Assembly (NCBI GenBank): GCA_963526735.1
Contig: CAURNU010000001.1
Coordinates: forward strand, 62,001 to 126,000
DNA length: 64,000 bases
Direction of reading: 5' to 3'
Source of the DNA: CAMUQR01 sp963526735
Lineage (GTDB): Bacteria > Patescibacteriota > Saccharimonadia > Saccharimonadales > Saccharimonadaceae
Part shown: piece after piece, positions 41,850 to 52,973 of the stretch
How the letters are laid out: the number at the start of each line of letters is the position of its first letter
Numbering within the stretch: the first letter of the stretch is position 1
Program-made: the position numbers and the translations under genes
The notes under the pieces: generated by a model
The model's input: the letters and a program-made list of their open reading frames with translations, nothing else
Told to the model about the DNA's origin: nothing
Databases searched by the model: none

Positions 41850-41855
41850 CGCGAA

Positions 41856-44627
41856 ATGATGTGGGAGAAATATAAGATAAGGTTTTTGTGGTGGGCACAG
41901 ATATTCGCAAAAGCGGTCTTATTCAGTATTGTCTCCGTCTTGTTAAGCTTATCGTTCCTGATGACGCCAGCTTCTGCTCAAGATAACTTCAGTTGGAAAG
42001 GTGAGGATATTGTTTATAATAACCGCACTTTTTCTAAACAAACCGTTCAAGATAACTCTGGTAAAACCTTTTATGTCAGCAAAGAAGGGGATAAGGCGCA
42101 CGTCTTAGTGTTTAATGGTGATGCCAAACAAGCAAAAAATGCGAGTTATTCAGTCTATGATGTCCAAGATAATCATTACAGCAACCCGCAAAACCAGCAA
42201 ACCGTCAGCCTCAATAGTGCCGATGGTAGTAACGGTCAATCAACCGACAGCCAAAACTCCTGTCAAATCGACGGTATCGGCTGGATTGTCTGTCCAATGA
42301 TGAAAGCCATTTCTAAAGAAATGGACAAGATGAAAGACATCATCGATAAATATATGACCGTCAAACGCATTAGCACCGACAAAAATTCCACGCTGATGCA
42401 ATCATGGGTGATTATGCGAAATATCGCTAATATTTTGTTTATTATTACGTTTTTGATCATGATTATTTCGTATATCACGAGCTATGGCGTCACCAACTAC
42501 AGCATTAAGAAAACTCTACCACGCCTGATTGTCGGCACGATTTTAGTTAACTTTTCGTTTTATATCTGTGTGATTGCTATTGATTTGACTAATATTTTTG
42601 GTGGCTCGATTGCTGATTTGTTCCACAGTATTCAGACTCAGGCTCTCAATGGCGGACCAAATGCACAAATCTCGTGGTATGAAATGACTACCCAAGCGCT
42701 AGCCGGCGGAGCAATTGCCGTCTCCGGTGCAATGGCGGCGAGTTTTGCATTTGGCGGACTACCAGGCATTCTGTTAACACTCTTCGCAGCGATTGTTGGT
42801 GCAGCAATCACTCTGATTATCACGGTGATTATCTTGGCCGGACGTCAGGCACTGATTCTAACTTTGATTATTATCTCACCACTGGCATTTGTGGCTAATC
42901 TGATGCCTAATACCGAGATTTATTTCCGTAAATGGTTGGAATTACTGAAGAAACTACTGTTTATTTTCCCAATTTTTTCAGTGATTTATGGCGGGGCTCA
43001 ACTAGCCGGCTGGATTATTATTAAAGAAGCCAGCGACGCAATTATTCTGCTTCTTGGTATGATTGTTCAAATTATTCCGTTCCTAATTCTGCCAAAATTA
43101 GTCAAAGACAGCAACACTCTGCTCAGTCAGCTCGGCGATGGTCTGAATAAGACGATTTTCGATCCGATTCGCCGAACCAGCACTGGTTATTTCGACCGCA
43201 AAAAAGCCGAAAACCGCGCTCAATACCTCGCTGGACAAACCCGCACTTGGGAAGTACCACGTAGATTATCTCAAGCGCTAGATAGGAACAAACGCCTAGT
43301 TGAAGAACGTACAGCAGCTCTCCAAAAAAAAGCAGAAGCCCGTTATATTAATACTAAAAATACTGCAAAAGGTGACAATATTTTAAATCGTTACGAATCT
43401 ACCCGCATTCTTGAAGAACAAGCTAATACTGAACTTGAGAATGCTAAACTTGACACTAAAATTGCTAACAAAAACTTAGTCGCTGAAATGTTTCAATCGA
43501 TCCAAAAAGAGAACAATATTAAGAAAGGTTTAAAGGGGCGTTCTAAATTAGAACAAGACTTAGCGAAGGCCGCCTTATTAAGTCGCATCAAACAAAGTGA
43601 GGAGACAATGGCAACTGGAGCTCAGGCTATGAACTATAACCAGATGATTCAGAAAAAACTCGACCTTGGTTCATATCGTGGAAAACAGCAAGATATTATA
43701 CATGCTAGTACTGGTATTTTTGAAGGTAAAGAAGGAACAGAGGTCGGCGTCATCAGTAAAATGATAGCCGCCACTAGAAAAGAATACTCCGAAGAATTAT
43801 CTAATTACAAAACCGCCATGGGTGTTTATAAATTATCAACTGACCAACTCATCTCAATCGTAATGGGCGATGAAACAACTGGCTATAAACCAGGTAAAAT
43901 CATAGCGAGAGACGATGCAGGTAATACATACGAGTTTAATGGTAGCGAAAAAGCTGTTTGGGAAGCCGCCGCGCAAAAACTCTTCCCATATCGCATTGAT
44001 TTATTAAGTGAGTATCTTCTTAATACTGATAAGCTTAAAGATAATCAGGGTAACTTCGTAAAAGATAGTGAAGGTAATGATATAGATTATACATGGCGTA
44101 AAAAACACACCACACAAGTCGCTAACTTAATTCGTGAGTACGGCTTAGGTAAAGTCGCCACCTATTTAGGCAACGTTTCTCCAGAGTTGATTGAACAGGG
44201 TAAAATTGGCGAAGATAAGACCATGGCTATTGTTTTAAATCAGTTAGTCAAAGGACGATTCGGTTCGAATGAGTTCATTAGTCAGGACAAAGATGCTACG
44301 GAATTCATCACTAAAATCATTAATAAATTTAAAAAAATGGAGTTTAATATACAACCTAGGGATGAGAACGGCAACATTAAATCACACGACCCTAATGAGT
44401 ACTATTTTGGAGATGAAAAAGATTTAGAAAACGCAATTGGTTTTGGTGTTGATAATCTAACTAAAAATAAATGTATTGAGGGCATGCTAAAATACCAAAA
44501 AGCTCTGCGTAATGCACTCAATCCAAAAGGCGAAACATTCCGTCAACTAAAAGAGGCGCAAATCGAAAAAATGCGCAAATTAGATGATGCCATTACTGAC
44601 GCTGTTAATAACCATAACAATCCTTAA
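41856..44627 (+). CDS. VirB6/TrbL-like polytopic membrane protein (VirB6-like 1)
   Basis: 923 aa from the ATG at 41856. The frame is open further upstream, but this start sits 6 nt after the -10 box and yields a proper signal peptide (cleavage after PASA). An extracytoplasmic part (~42-175) ends in the GWIVCPMM motif. The membrane block (~180-420) opens with WVIMRNIANILF and contains the array-specific TNYSIKKTLPRLIVGTILVNFSF segment. The last ~500 residues are charged and helical, probably cytoplasmic. VirB6 forms the inner-membrane channel of type IV secretion systems. The first of five paralogues in a row. Confidence 0.82.
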   Translation: MMWEKYKIRFLWWAQIFAKAVLFSIVSVLLSLSFLMTPASAQDNFSWKGEDIVYNNRTFSKQTVQDNSGKTFYVSKEGDKAHVLVFNGDAKQAKNASYSVYDVQDNHYSNPQNQQTVSLNSADGSNGQSTDSQNSCQIDGIGWIVCPMMKAISKEMDKMKDIIDKYMTVKRISTDKNSTLMQSWVIMRNIANILFIITFLIMIISYITSYGVTNYSIKKTLPRLIVGTILVNFSFYICVIAIDLTNIFGGSIADLFHSIQTQALNGGPNAQISWYEMTTQALAGGAIAVSGAMAASFAFGGLPGILLTLFAAIVGAAITLIITVIILAGRQALILTLIIISPLAFVANLMPNTEIYFRKWLELLKKLLFIFPIFSVIYGGAQLAGWIIIKEASDAIILLLGMIVQIIPFLILPKLVKDSNTLLSQLGDGLNKTIFDPIRRTSTGYFDRKKAENRAQYLAGQTRTWEVPRRLSQALDRNKRLVEERTAALQKKAEARYINTKNTAKGDNILNRYESTRILEEQANTELENAKLDTKIANKNLVAEMFQSIQKENNIKKGLKGRSKLEQDLAKAALLSRIKQSEETMATGAQAMNYNQMIQKKLDLGSYRGKQQDIIHASTGIFEGKEGTEVGVISKMIAATRKEYSEELSNYKTAMGVYKLSTDQLISIVMGDETTGYKPGKIIARDDAGNTYEFNGSEKAVWEAAAQKLFPYRIDLLSEYLLNTDKLKDNQGNFVKDSEGNDIDYTWRKKHTTQVANLIREYGLGKVATYLGNVSPELIEQGKIGEDKTMAIVLNQLVKGRFGSNEFISQDKDATEFITKIINKFKKMEFNIQPRDENGNIKSHDPNEYYFGDEKDLENAIGFGVDNLTKNKCIEGMLKYQKALRNALNPKGETFRQLKEAQIEKMRKLDDAITDAVNNHNNP

Positions 44628-44635
44628 AACCCATC

Positions 44636-44664
44636 TTGCCAAAAACTAACTTTTGCGCCATAAT
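44636..44664 (+). promoter_or_regulatory. Leaderless promoter of VirB6-like 2
   Basis: TTGCCA (44636-44641), 17-bp spacer, CATAAT (44659-44664), then 7 nt to ATG 44672. Confidence 0.55.
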
Positions 44665-44671
44665 ATAGCTA

Positions 44672-47600
44672 ATGCTTAAAAAGGGGATGGCGCTACTGGC
44701 ATTATTAGGGTTGGCGGGATTAGCTAACTTGTTTTTTGTGTATCCAACGCAGGCGATTGAGCCATCGGCTAATGGCTGTTTTATGTTTAAAGATCAGCCA
44801 CCAATCTGCCCCGATAAATACTGTCAACCCGGCACAGCCAGCTGTAGCAATGATGGCAAACGCTGTTATTGTAAACCACGCTTCTTAGTAGGATCGTCCC
44901 GTAATCAATCATGCGAAATCGTCTTCGGATCAAAGGCTATTTATAAAACTACTGGTGGTAAAAACACTATTTATTTTCATGGTGGCATCTGGTCTCAAAT
45001 TGCTAATTCCATTAAAAATAGTCCATGGGTTGAAGTGATTGATAGTGAACCAGCTATTAAATTTGAATATGTCAGTGGCGACACTTATAAATCCGGTTTT
45101 TTAAATAACCTTGCCTCATTAGTACCTCTGAACAAAGGTCAATATGATTTTCAATACACAGTTAATATGCTGATTTCGGCTCGCATCGATCCTATTTCTG
45201 GAACAGGTGAAGTCTACAACCAACGTTATGAAATGGAACGATATGGCCAAGTCAATCCAATTTGCGGACATTTGCAGTACGGCAATAATCCGTTTTTCTT
45301 AAAATACTCAAGTTTTAGTGATGATCCGTTTGATCCGAAACGTAGTCCTTGTATTATGCCATCAGCTATCATGACTTTATTTATCTTCGGACGTAATAAT
45401 CAGAGCATTCTCAGTACTGGGGCGACTGTTTCGATGACCAAAAACTGTACTGACCAAAAATGGGAGCATGATGCTGGGTTGCTTGAAAAATTTATTAAAA
45501 GCATTTTCACTAAAGAGAATATCGATCTACATTTGACGATGGCAAATTTAACTGTGCCACATGGTCAAGTCCGCAAGTTGTATATGGCCAAAGAAGATAA
45601 TTTCTTCTTTGGTGAAATTATCGATGGCACTAACACTACCGAAAAACTCCAACGCATCGCTGACCGCTGTAAACGTGAGTGTCGTAGCACGCGACCGCCA
45701 CGCGATTGCCAATTCTGCAATAGTCCACTCACGCAAGCGATTCGTTCCAACCCCACCAAAACCCTCAATGATATCATTATTGACGGTTTAATTAAAAAAG
45801 ATAAAGCAATTTGTTCACTAGTTGATACCAGTATGGATTACATCTCTGGTATTTCTTCTAGCACACCTCGTCGATCAGTTTGGGAGGAAGCGATTGATGG
45901 TATCTTACCAAAAAAAGATTTATCCGACCAAGAAGCTAAACTCAACAAGCAAATCCCATCAGGGCTTAAACGTCTCTGCGATTCTAAAAGCCTCACTGAA
46001 AAACAACGCGTACTCTGTAAAACCAACGCACTAGATTGCTATTTAAATAATTTGCCAGAGGAAGAGCCCGCTGATATGTGTTCTCAATTAACTGGCGAAT
46101 TAGAATCGAGTCGCTGGATGATTTGTCCTGCCTCCAACACTCTTTCGGCAGCGGCAGATCGTTCCGTTAGTCATATCCAAGAGTTTTTTCAGCTAAACTC
46201 ATCTAGTATTTTTAATAATCCAATTTTTCAAAAAGCATGGTCATTTTTCCGCAACGCATCCAATATTTTCTTAGTAATTATTGTTATGTGGGTGATTATC
46301 AGTCAGATAACTCATTTTGGCTTATCAAATTATAATTTAAAGAAAATGATGCCTCGGTTAATTGTGGCAATTTTCTTAATTAATTTATCTTTTATTATCG
46401 CGCAAATTGCGGTTGATTTGTCTAACTTGGCGGGAAGTGGTTTCTTCTATTTATTTGATAATTTAGCTAATCAGATCAAGCTAAGCGGTTCGGTTGATAT
46501 CTCAATTTCCAGCATTGCCTTTGGCGTACTGACCGGAGCAGGAGCTTTGGCGATATTAGGCGGGTTGGTGATCCTACTACCATCATTAATCGTCTTATTG
46601 ATTGGATTAGCGTTTATTGTCTTGTTGCTAAGTATGCGACATGGTTTAGTGGTGATTTTTGTGCTACTAATGCCATTTGCAATTCTCGCCAATGTCATTC
46701 CGCGGTTTGAAGGCGTTTTTCGATCATGGTCAAAAAACTTCTTTAATGTTATCATGCTGTATCCGGTGATCGGCTTTTTATACGGAGGTGGACGCTTCTT
46801 AAGATTATTATTAGTTAGCGTTTCAGAAGGCGATAATTTAATCCAATTAATCGGATTTGCCCTGCCAGTACTAACCACGCTTGCCACACCATTAGTCTTA
46901 ATAAACATCACAAAAGGTATCTTAGCACTGAATAATTTCATGGAAAAACAATATAGCTCAGCTAAGAATGCTGGCTTTCAAGCCGCTCAACAAAGTGGTT
47001 TTAACCAGGCGATTAAAGCTAATCAAGATAATTTCAAACTCAAGCTCGCTAATAGTAAATTCGCACGCGGTGTCTATAAAAGCCCGATGTTTAACCGTGC
47101 TTTCACCGGTGCTGGTTATGATTTAATCAAACGCAACCAAGCCCGCCAATCACAGTCATTTAATACTTTTCAGGGCATTGTGAATCATGACGGTGAGTTA
47201 TTACAAGCTTTTCATAAAGACCAGGGCAGTCTCACTGGTGCTAGCTATAAGAATCTATCGACAGCACAACAAGAAAAATACCGTCAATTAGTTAATGTCG
47301 GCGCTCTTAATGATGCTGAGTTTTATACCGTATCATTGAACACCTTAGCTGGTTATGGTGGATTAAAAGCTGATGGAAGTCAAATTGGCAATATTATCGC
47401 CAACGCTCAGAGCCATAATCTCACCAACGAATCCATTAGTGATAAATTATTTGTTGCAAGTAAAATCGCCGAAAAAGCCGGCAATCCAGTCACTTCAGGC
47501 TTATTAAACTATGCTAGTAAGCAAGTTACTAAAACCCCAGAACCCAATACTAGTCAGCCAAAACTTGATCATAAAAACGCGATTATCGATTACAATGATA

Positions 47601-47977
47601 GCGAGGAAGTTAAAAAACTTCAAGGTAGTATTGACACCGCCTTTAATAAAATTCGACCAGGCAATCTCAAGACTGAAGATTTCAAAGTTGAGGCAGTGCC
47701 TAAAACAGGTAATCAACCAGCCATTCCGAATTTAGCTATTCAAACCATCCGTGATAAAATCCGCCAAAATGCTAATTTAGATAATCTATCTAATCATTAC
47801 ATCGGTGCTATTGGTCAAGATTATCATATGATGCCAGAAATGATTAAGCAGGAAATCGAGCATGATGTGATTGACATAATGCAAAAACATCAGCACAATA
47901 TCAAAGCCTATACTTCTGCCGAGTCGGCACTTCGCTCTGAAAATCTACTCAAAAATCAAATCGGAGGAGGCAAATGA
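44672..47977 (+). CDS. VirB6/TrbL-like polytopic membrane protein (VirB6-like 2)
   Basis: 1101 aa, the largest of the five. Signal peptide (~1-29), then ~490 extracytoplasmic residues very rich in cysteine (for example CPDKYCQPGTASC near the start and several C-x(3-5)-C pairs around 338-352), pointing to disulfide-stabilised extracellular structure. The motif WMICPASNTLS comes before the membrane block (~520-757), which holds SNYNLKKMMPRLIVAIFLINLSF. The C-terminal ~345 residues are helical and polar. The end overlaps the next ATG by 4 nt. Confidence 0.82.
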   Translation: MLKKGMALLALLGLAGLANLFFVYPTQAIEPSANGCFMFKDQPPICPDKYCQPGTASCSNDGKRCYCKPRFLVGSSRNQSCEIVFGSKAIYKTTGGKNTIYFHGGIWSQIANSIKNSPWVEVIDSEPAIKFEYVSGDTYKSGFLNNLASLVPLNKGQYDFQYTVNMLISARIDPISGTGEVYNQRYEMERYGQVNPICGHLQYGNNPFFLKYSSFSDDPFDPKRSPCIMPSAIMTLFIFGRNNQSILSTGATVSMTKNCTDQKWEHDAGLLEKFIKSIFTKENIDLHLTMANLTVPHGQVRKLYMAKEDNFFFGEIIDGTNTTEKLQRIADRCKRECRSTRPPRDCQFCNSPLTQAIRSNPTKTLNDIIIDGLIKKDKAICSLVDTSMDYISGISSSTPRRSVWEEAIDGILPKKDLSDQEAKLNKQIPSGLKRLCDSKSLTEKQRVLCKTNALDCYLNNLPEEEPADMCSQLTGELESSRWMICPASNTLSAAADRSVSHIQEFFQLNSSSIFNNPIFQKAWSFFRNASNIFLVIIVMWVIISQITHFGLSNYNLKKMMPRLIVAIFLINLSFIIAQIAVDLSNLAGSGFFYLFDNLANQIKLSGSVDISISSIAFGVLTGAGALAILGGLVILLPSLIVLLIGLAFIVLLLSMRHGLVVIFVLLMPFAILANVIPRFEGVFRSWSKNFFNVIMLYPVIGFLYGGGRFLRLLLVSVSEGDNLIQLIGFALPVLTTLATPLVLINITKGILALNNFMEKQYSSAKNAGFQAAQQSGFNQAIKANQDNFKLKLANSKFARGVYKSPMFNRAFTGAGYDLIKRNQARQSQSFNTFQGIVNHDGELLQAFHKDQGSLTGASYKNLSTAQQEKYRQLVNVGALNDAEFYTVSLNTLAGYGGLKADGSQIGNIIANAQSHNLTNESISDKLFVASKIAEKAGNPVTSGLLNYASKQVTKTPEPNTSQPKLDHKNAIIDYNDSEEVKKLQGSIDTAFNKIRPGNLKTEDFKVEAVPKTGNQPAIPNLAIQTIRDKIRQNANLDNLSNHYIGAIGQDYHMMPEMIKQEIEHDVIDIMQKHQHNIKAYTSAESALRSENLLKNQIGGGK

Positions 47978-50895
47978 AAAAAATACTCATAGCAATCACT
48001 CTAATGATCGCTATCTTATTGCCGAGTCAAACTTCTGCTAGAGGAGAATTACAATATTTTGAAGATGCAGTTGATTATGCAAACTTCATGCGAATTTATT
48101 TGGCAGTTTGTCCTGAACTTGATCAAAACCCATCAACCGCGTCTAAAATGCCGAAAAATAAACGTGATATTGCCAGCAAAATCTGCACTCCCGAAATTAA
48201 ATCCGATGTTAAACAAAATCTTAAATTTATGATTGCGATTAATATCTATGGCAGCATCGACATTAAGCGTAATGAATATAATTTACCAGGCACTAAAGAA
48301 CAAGATACTTTTCGTGAGCCAACAGAGCAAGAAATGCTCAACGGTAATTTTATTTTTAATTATGACAAAACAATTAACTTGTTTAATCAAGACACCTGGA
48401 AATTACTTAGCGATCCTAAAAAATCCATTAATAAATCAGCAAAAGAAATTCTTAACAACATTTCTGAAGCTGACATCAACGAAGCAGTTGAGAGAATCTT
48501 CAGCTCTTGTTCTAAGCCAGGCACTAGCGACTATAAACTATGCAACGACTTATTAAACATCCAAGAACCCGATAAAAACAACAATATCTTCAATCCGAAC
48601 AACCTCAACAATCTCTTCTTACAACAAATGTTCTTTAATATGCATACGAATGCTTTAAATGGCGCAAATAATATTCCCACGCATGTCACTTTTAAGATCT
48701 TCAACGATGACTTCCGTTATAATATTCTGTACCCAACTATTGACTTCGGAAATAATTTTAACTTTAATTTTGCGGAAATTACTCCAGATAAAACAGCTTT
48801 ATCTAAGGTTAAAACTCATTATGTGCCAGGTGGATCTGGAGTCATTATTGATCAGTTTGCCGAATTAGCAACTCGCGCTGCCGAGGGGATGTATAATACA
48901 ATTGCTAATTGGTTTTTAAATATTCGCCTCGAAACCATCTCTGATCCTAGCGTCAAAAATGTCTGGCAGGCTTTCCGTGATTTATCAAATATCATCTTCA
49001 TTATTATCTTTTTAGTGGTGATCATCTCCCAAATCACTGGAGTAGGCTTATCTAATTATTCTGTTAAACGCATGCTTCCAAAACTTCTAATCGCCATTCT
49101 ACTAGTTAACTTATCTTTTTATATTACGCAAGTCGCTGTTGATTTATCTAATTTAATTGGCAAGGGCATTTTTCAACTACTAGTTGATACTGCTAAAATA
49201 TCTGGCGGTTTCATGGGGAAATATGGGATTTATACCTCAAAACAAGGTTCAATTGGGGATATTTTAAATATTCTAATGCTGATTATCGCTGGCTTATTGA
49301 CGGTTTTAGCAACTTTAATCAATATTTTATTATTAACAATTCGTGATGCTGTGGTCATTATTTTAGTTATCACTTCGCCATTCGCTTTAGTGAGCGGTTT
49401 ATCACCTCAAATGCAAAAAATACACGATACCTGGTGGAAATTACTGTTTAATATTGCCAGTATTTATCCAATTGCCAGCTTCTTAGTAGGTGGAGCCATT
49501 CTCGTTGATCAAATTATCATGTCCGGTCAAGACGGCATGATTATGTTCTTAACTGCCAAACTTGCCTTATTCGGTTCACTCACCGCTATTCCGTTTATTA
49601 TTCTTAACGCTATGCGTAAAATCGACTCCGCTATCAAGGTCGGCGGAACTGGTTCGTTATTTAATACGCCACTTGCTCATAATATTGGTTCCGATCCAAT
49701 CAGCGCTGGTGTCCAAGCTAAAAATTTATTTGACAAAACAGGAGTTGGTCAATTCCGTTTAGCACAAAAAAAGCAAAAAAAATTATTAAAACGAGCTTCA
49801 CGAACTGGCAAATTCTGGGCTCGCGATAGTCTGAACGCTCAATACCAACTCAAAAAACAACGGAGCGATTTTGCAGGTAAGTTCAGCCAGGCAGAAGCAG
49901 GGGAGTTAATTAATGCGTTATCCACTAATAATTTCGCGAGTTTATCACCGGAATTACGTAATAAATATCAAGTTTTAGCTAATCAAATAATTGATCCAAA
50001 AGAAATCGCTCTATCACTTGCCATGGCCTATGCTCAAGACACAAGTTCTCAAAAAGAAGATAACCCAGATAATATTCTTAAAGCTCTGAATCTTGCTAAT
50101 AAGCGAGGCGCTACCCAGGCCGAACTGCAAGATACTACAACTGAAATTATGAAATCGCTTGATAATAAAGGCGATTTTCGCAGTATGGGCATCATCAAGG
50201 CTACCGCCGAGTATAACGAAGCTCATGGCAAAGCCGATCTTAATTTGTTACACCAAGCTGACCAATTAAGTAATCAAATATCCGATCCAACAGCAAAGCC
50301 TTATCATGAGTTAATTGTTAAACACACTACCGAATCAATGAAGGACAAGGGTTTGTTTACCAAACTCGAATCGGGCAATATGGAAAATCTCCATGCTAGC
50401 ACAATCCAACGTGGGACAGTTGCTAATGAGGTATTTATTAAACATATGGCTGATAATAGCAGTACGCGCGATGCGATACTTAACAATTACCATAAATTAT
50501 CGACCGAAACTCAAGATGTCTTAGGCGCGTCAACAGAGCTACTCGATAAACTCCAGCAAGCTAACGAACTTCAAGCTAAAGTTCCCAGCCCAGTTCCTAA
50601 AACAAGACAAGTTCATCAACTACGACAAACTTACACTACTGAATTTGCTAAGAAGGAGCAGGAATATATCGACGATAATGTCGCAAATTATAGCGGACCT
50701 ACCGATCCACTCCTTATCAGTAAGGCTAAAGCCTACGCCCGTCAAGCCACCGAAGATCTCTTTAATGAATTAAGCGATACAGAGCAAGAATTATCAGATA
50801 TTCAAGACACGATCAAAACCCTACCGCAAGATAATCGCGAAAGCATTAAACAGGATATTATGGACAGTATTAAATATAACAATCACATTACATAA
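47974..50895 (+). CDS. VirB6/TrbL-like polytopic membrane protein (VirB6-like 3)
   Basis: 973 aa. Signal peptide ending TSA, an extracytoplasmic domain of ~300 residues with a few cysteines, then the membrane block (~329-549) with VWQAFRDLSNIIF and SNYSVKRMLPKLLIAILLVNLSF. The ~420-residue C-terminal tail is helical and rich in Gln/Lys/Glu. Unlike three of the other four paralogues it has no clear h-h-C-P motif in front of the first helix. ATGA overlap with the preceding gene gives translational coupling. Confidence 0.82.
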   Translation: MKKILIAITLMIAILLPSQTSARGELQYFEDAVDYANFMRIYLAVCPELDQNPSTASKMPKNKRDIASKICTPEIKSDVKQNLKFMIAINIYGSIDIKRNEYNLPGTKEQDTFREPTEQEMLNGNFIFNYDKTINLFNQDTWKLLSDPKKSINKSAKEILNNISEADINEAVERIFSSCSKPGTSDYKLCNDLLNIQEPDKNNNIFNPNNLNNLFLQQMFFNMHTNALNGANNIPTHVTFKIFNDDFRYNILYPTIDFGNNFNFNFAEITPDKTALSKVKTHYVPGGSGVIIDQFAELATRAAEGMYNTIANWFLNIRLETISDPSVKNVWQAFRDLSNIIFIIIFLVVIISQITGVGLSNYSVKRMLPKLLIAILLVNLSFYITQVAVDLSNLIGKGIFQLLVDTAKISGGFMGKYGIYTSKQGSIGDILNILMLIIAGLLTVLATLINILLLTIRDAVVIILVITSPFALVSGLSPQMQKIHDTWWKLLFNIASIYPIASFLVGGAILVDQIIMSGQDGMIMFLTAKLALFGSLTAIPFIILNAMRKIDSAIKVGGTGSLFNTPLAHNIGSDPISAGVQAKNLFDKTGVGQFRLAQKKQKKLLKRASRTGKFWARDSLNAQYQLKKQRSDFAGKFSQAEAGELINALSTNNFASLSPELRNKYQVLANQIIDPKEIALSLAMAYAQDTSSQKEDNPDNILKALNLANKRGATQAELQDTTTEIMKSLDNKGDFRSMGIIKATAEYNEAHGKADLNLLHQADQLSNQISDPTAKPYHELIVKHTTESMKDKGLFTKLESGNMENLHASTIQRGTVANEVFIKHMADNSSTRDAILNNYHKLSTETQDVLGASTELLDKLQQANELQAKVPSPVPKTRQVHQLRQTYTTEFAKKEQEYIDDNVANYSGPTDPLLISKAKAYARQATEDLFNELSDTEQELSDIQDTIKTLPQDNRESIKQDIMDSIKYNNHIT

Positions 50896-50909
50896 GGTTT
50901 GCAAAAAAG

Positions 50910-52973
50910 ATGATTTTAAAGCATAATTATAATATGAAAAAGTGGGCAAAATGGGGTCTCGTAATGATTGTCGGTGTTTTAATGATAAACACTATTTTTC
51001 ACATTCCCGTTCAAGCTGATAAAAACAATAGTAGTCAAAATAATCAAACCGATCAAAAAGACAACGAGAAAGTCGATGCCCAAGGTACTAATACTGGTAA
51101 TTACACCACTAAAGAATACCAAGCTTTTGTGACATGCTCCAATAAGGCTCGCCAAGAAAATCCCGGCATTAGTCAAAAAGAGATTGAACAAAAATGCCGT
51201 GGTTATGTCCCAACTAATTGTAATCTTGAAGGAGCAATTGGTTGGATTATGTGTCCGTTTTTATTCACGATAGGTGAGGGGACAGATGCCTCATATAACT
51301 TCATTCAAGGAATGCTGACAATTGATATTCAATTTTTTAAAACTGACAGTAGTAATTCAGCATTTGAGCCGTGGAAACAAATTCGTAATCTCGCCAATGT
51401 CGGTTTGATTATTTTCTTCATGATAGTGATTATTTCGCAGGTGACTGGCTTCGGTATCAGTAACTACGGCATCAAAAAAATCCTGCCAAAAATCATCATG
51501 GCCACAATCTTAATTAATGTATCTTATGTGATTAGTCAATTTTTGATTGATTTATCAAATTTAGTCGGTTCATCGGTTCTCAAATTATTCCAAGGTTTTG
51601 AAAATACTGTCTTTTTGCGCATGCCAAATAGCAATCCTGGCGGTGTAGCAGCTACTGGCTTAAGCGGAGCTCTAATGATTATTCTCGGTATTATGACAAT
51701 TAAACAAGTGTCGATTATGACTTCCTTATTTGCATTAGTTGTGCCATTATTAGTTTCATTTATTCTTGTAGTAGTGGTCACTGGTTTAATCCTTTTAATT
51801 CGCCAAGCTGCCGCTATTGTATTAGTGATTATTGCACCGATTGCGTTTTTGAGCTTAATTTTCCCAAATACCGAACGCCTGTTTAATTTTTGGAAAAAAG
51901 GTATGAGCAGTGTTTTGGTACTATTTCCAGTAGTTGGTATGTTGTTTGGGGCAGCTGGATTCATTAGTAAACTACTCGTGAGTAGTAGTGATACTTTCTT
52001 AATGCAAACTCTCGGATTGGTGATTTCCGGTATGCCCCTAGTTTTTACACCATCAATCGTCAAAAGTACCCTTGCTGCTATACCAATGATTGGTACAACT
52101 TTTGGTAATGCTTTTAATAAATTACAAGCCGGCACCAACAATGCAGTACGTAATTCCCGTATGGTGCAATTTGCTAAACAGCAACATCAACATAAGTTTG
52201 AACAACTACAAGCTGGCGATGCTAGTCATGCTCGCGGACCATTTAAATGGCAAGAGCGGGCTACAGCCGGTGTTTTAGGAACATTAAACCGTCACACCAA
52301 ATCCGGACAGGCTCGCCTCTATGATATCGAGAACCGCCGTGCCGACAACATTTCGAATATGTCGAGCCGTATCGCTGATCAAGATTTAGAATCAATTATG
52401 AAGAATGCTAAAAATGGTTTTTCTAATTTTAAGTTTAATGACTTATCGCAAGAAACGCGCCAAGCTATGCTTGCTAATGGTTATGACGAAAACAACACCG
52501 CTGAATTAGCTTCAGCCGCCATGCTCAAACATGCCAGAAATGGCGATTTAAGCACTGAGGAGTTCTCGGGTGTTATGGAGCATGCACTTAGTCAAAATAT
52601 GGCAGTATCATCTGCATATCGTATTGCTGAGGAAGCCCGCAAAAGCTCCAATGATAAAGGTCGATTTGACACCGCTGGATATATTCGTGGCTTACAGAAA
52701 GAAACTGGTGGTATCAATTCCACCAATCTCAGTAGGTTTCGCGCTGATAAAGGTGGGATCGCTTCCACAGCAATTACTAATCAGCTTAATTCTATGGGGT
52801 CGGATGAAATCGCTAAAATTAATAAAAAAGCACTCGAGGATGGAACAAGAGGACATACCGTCTTCAATCAACTCTACCACAGCTCACCGCAATTTCAATA
52901 TAATACTAACGCATCTTTGAAAGATCCAAACATGAGTGCCGATACTTACAAGGCGATTACTGAGGCTATCTAA
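50910..52973 (+). CDS. VirB6/TrbL-like polytopic membrane protein (VirB6-like 4)
   Basis: 687 aa, the shortest of the set. The second in-frame ATG (50934, MKKWAKWGL) gives the cleaner signal peptide (ending VQA) and may be the true start. A ~110-residue extracytoplasmic part ends in GWIMCPFLFTIG. The membrane block (~151-397) has PWKQIRNLANVG and SNYGIKKILPKIIMATILINVSY. The C-terminal ~290 residues are helical. The stop overlaps the next gene (TAATG). Confidence 0.82.
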   Translation: MILKHNYNMKKWAKWGLVMIVGVLMINTIFHIPVQADKNNSSQNNQTDQKDNEKVDAQGTNTGNYTTKEYQAFVTCSNKARQENPGISQKEIEQKCRGYVPTNCNLEGAIGWIMCPFLFTIGEGTDASYNFIQGMLTIDIQFFKTDSSNSAFEPWKQIRNLANVGLIIFFMIVIISQVTGFGISNYGIKKILPKIIMATILINVSYVISQFLIDLSNLVGSSVLKLFQGFENTVFLRMPNSNPGGVAATGLSGALMIILGIMTIKQVSIMTSLFALVVPLLVSFILVVVVTGLILLIRQAAAIVLVIIAPIAFLSLIFPNTERLFNFWKKGMSSVLVLFPVVGMLFGAAGFISKLLVSSSDTFLMQTLGLVISGMPLVFTPSIVKSTLAAIPMIGTTFGNAFNKLQAGTNNAVRNSRMVQFAKQQHQHKFEQLQAGDASHARGPFKWQERATAGVLGTLNRHTKSGQARLYDIENRRADNISNMSSRIADQDLESIMKNAKNGFSNFKFNDLSQETRQAMLANGYDENNTAELASAAMLKHARNGDLSTEEFSGVMEHALSQNMAVSSAYRIAEEARKSSNDKGRFDTAGYIRGLQKETGGINSTNLSRFRADKGGIASTAITNQLNSMGSDEIAKINKKALEDGTRGHTVFNQLYHSSPQFQYNTNASLKDPNMSADTYKAITEAI

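Noticed and set aside
41559..41855. Upstream extension of the first VirB6-like gene across the divergent promoter region
   Set aside because: The extra 99 codons would overlap the leftward pilin gene and its promoter. The ATG at 41856 has a perfect -10 box 6 nt upstream and a signal peptide.
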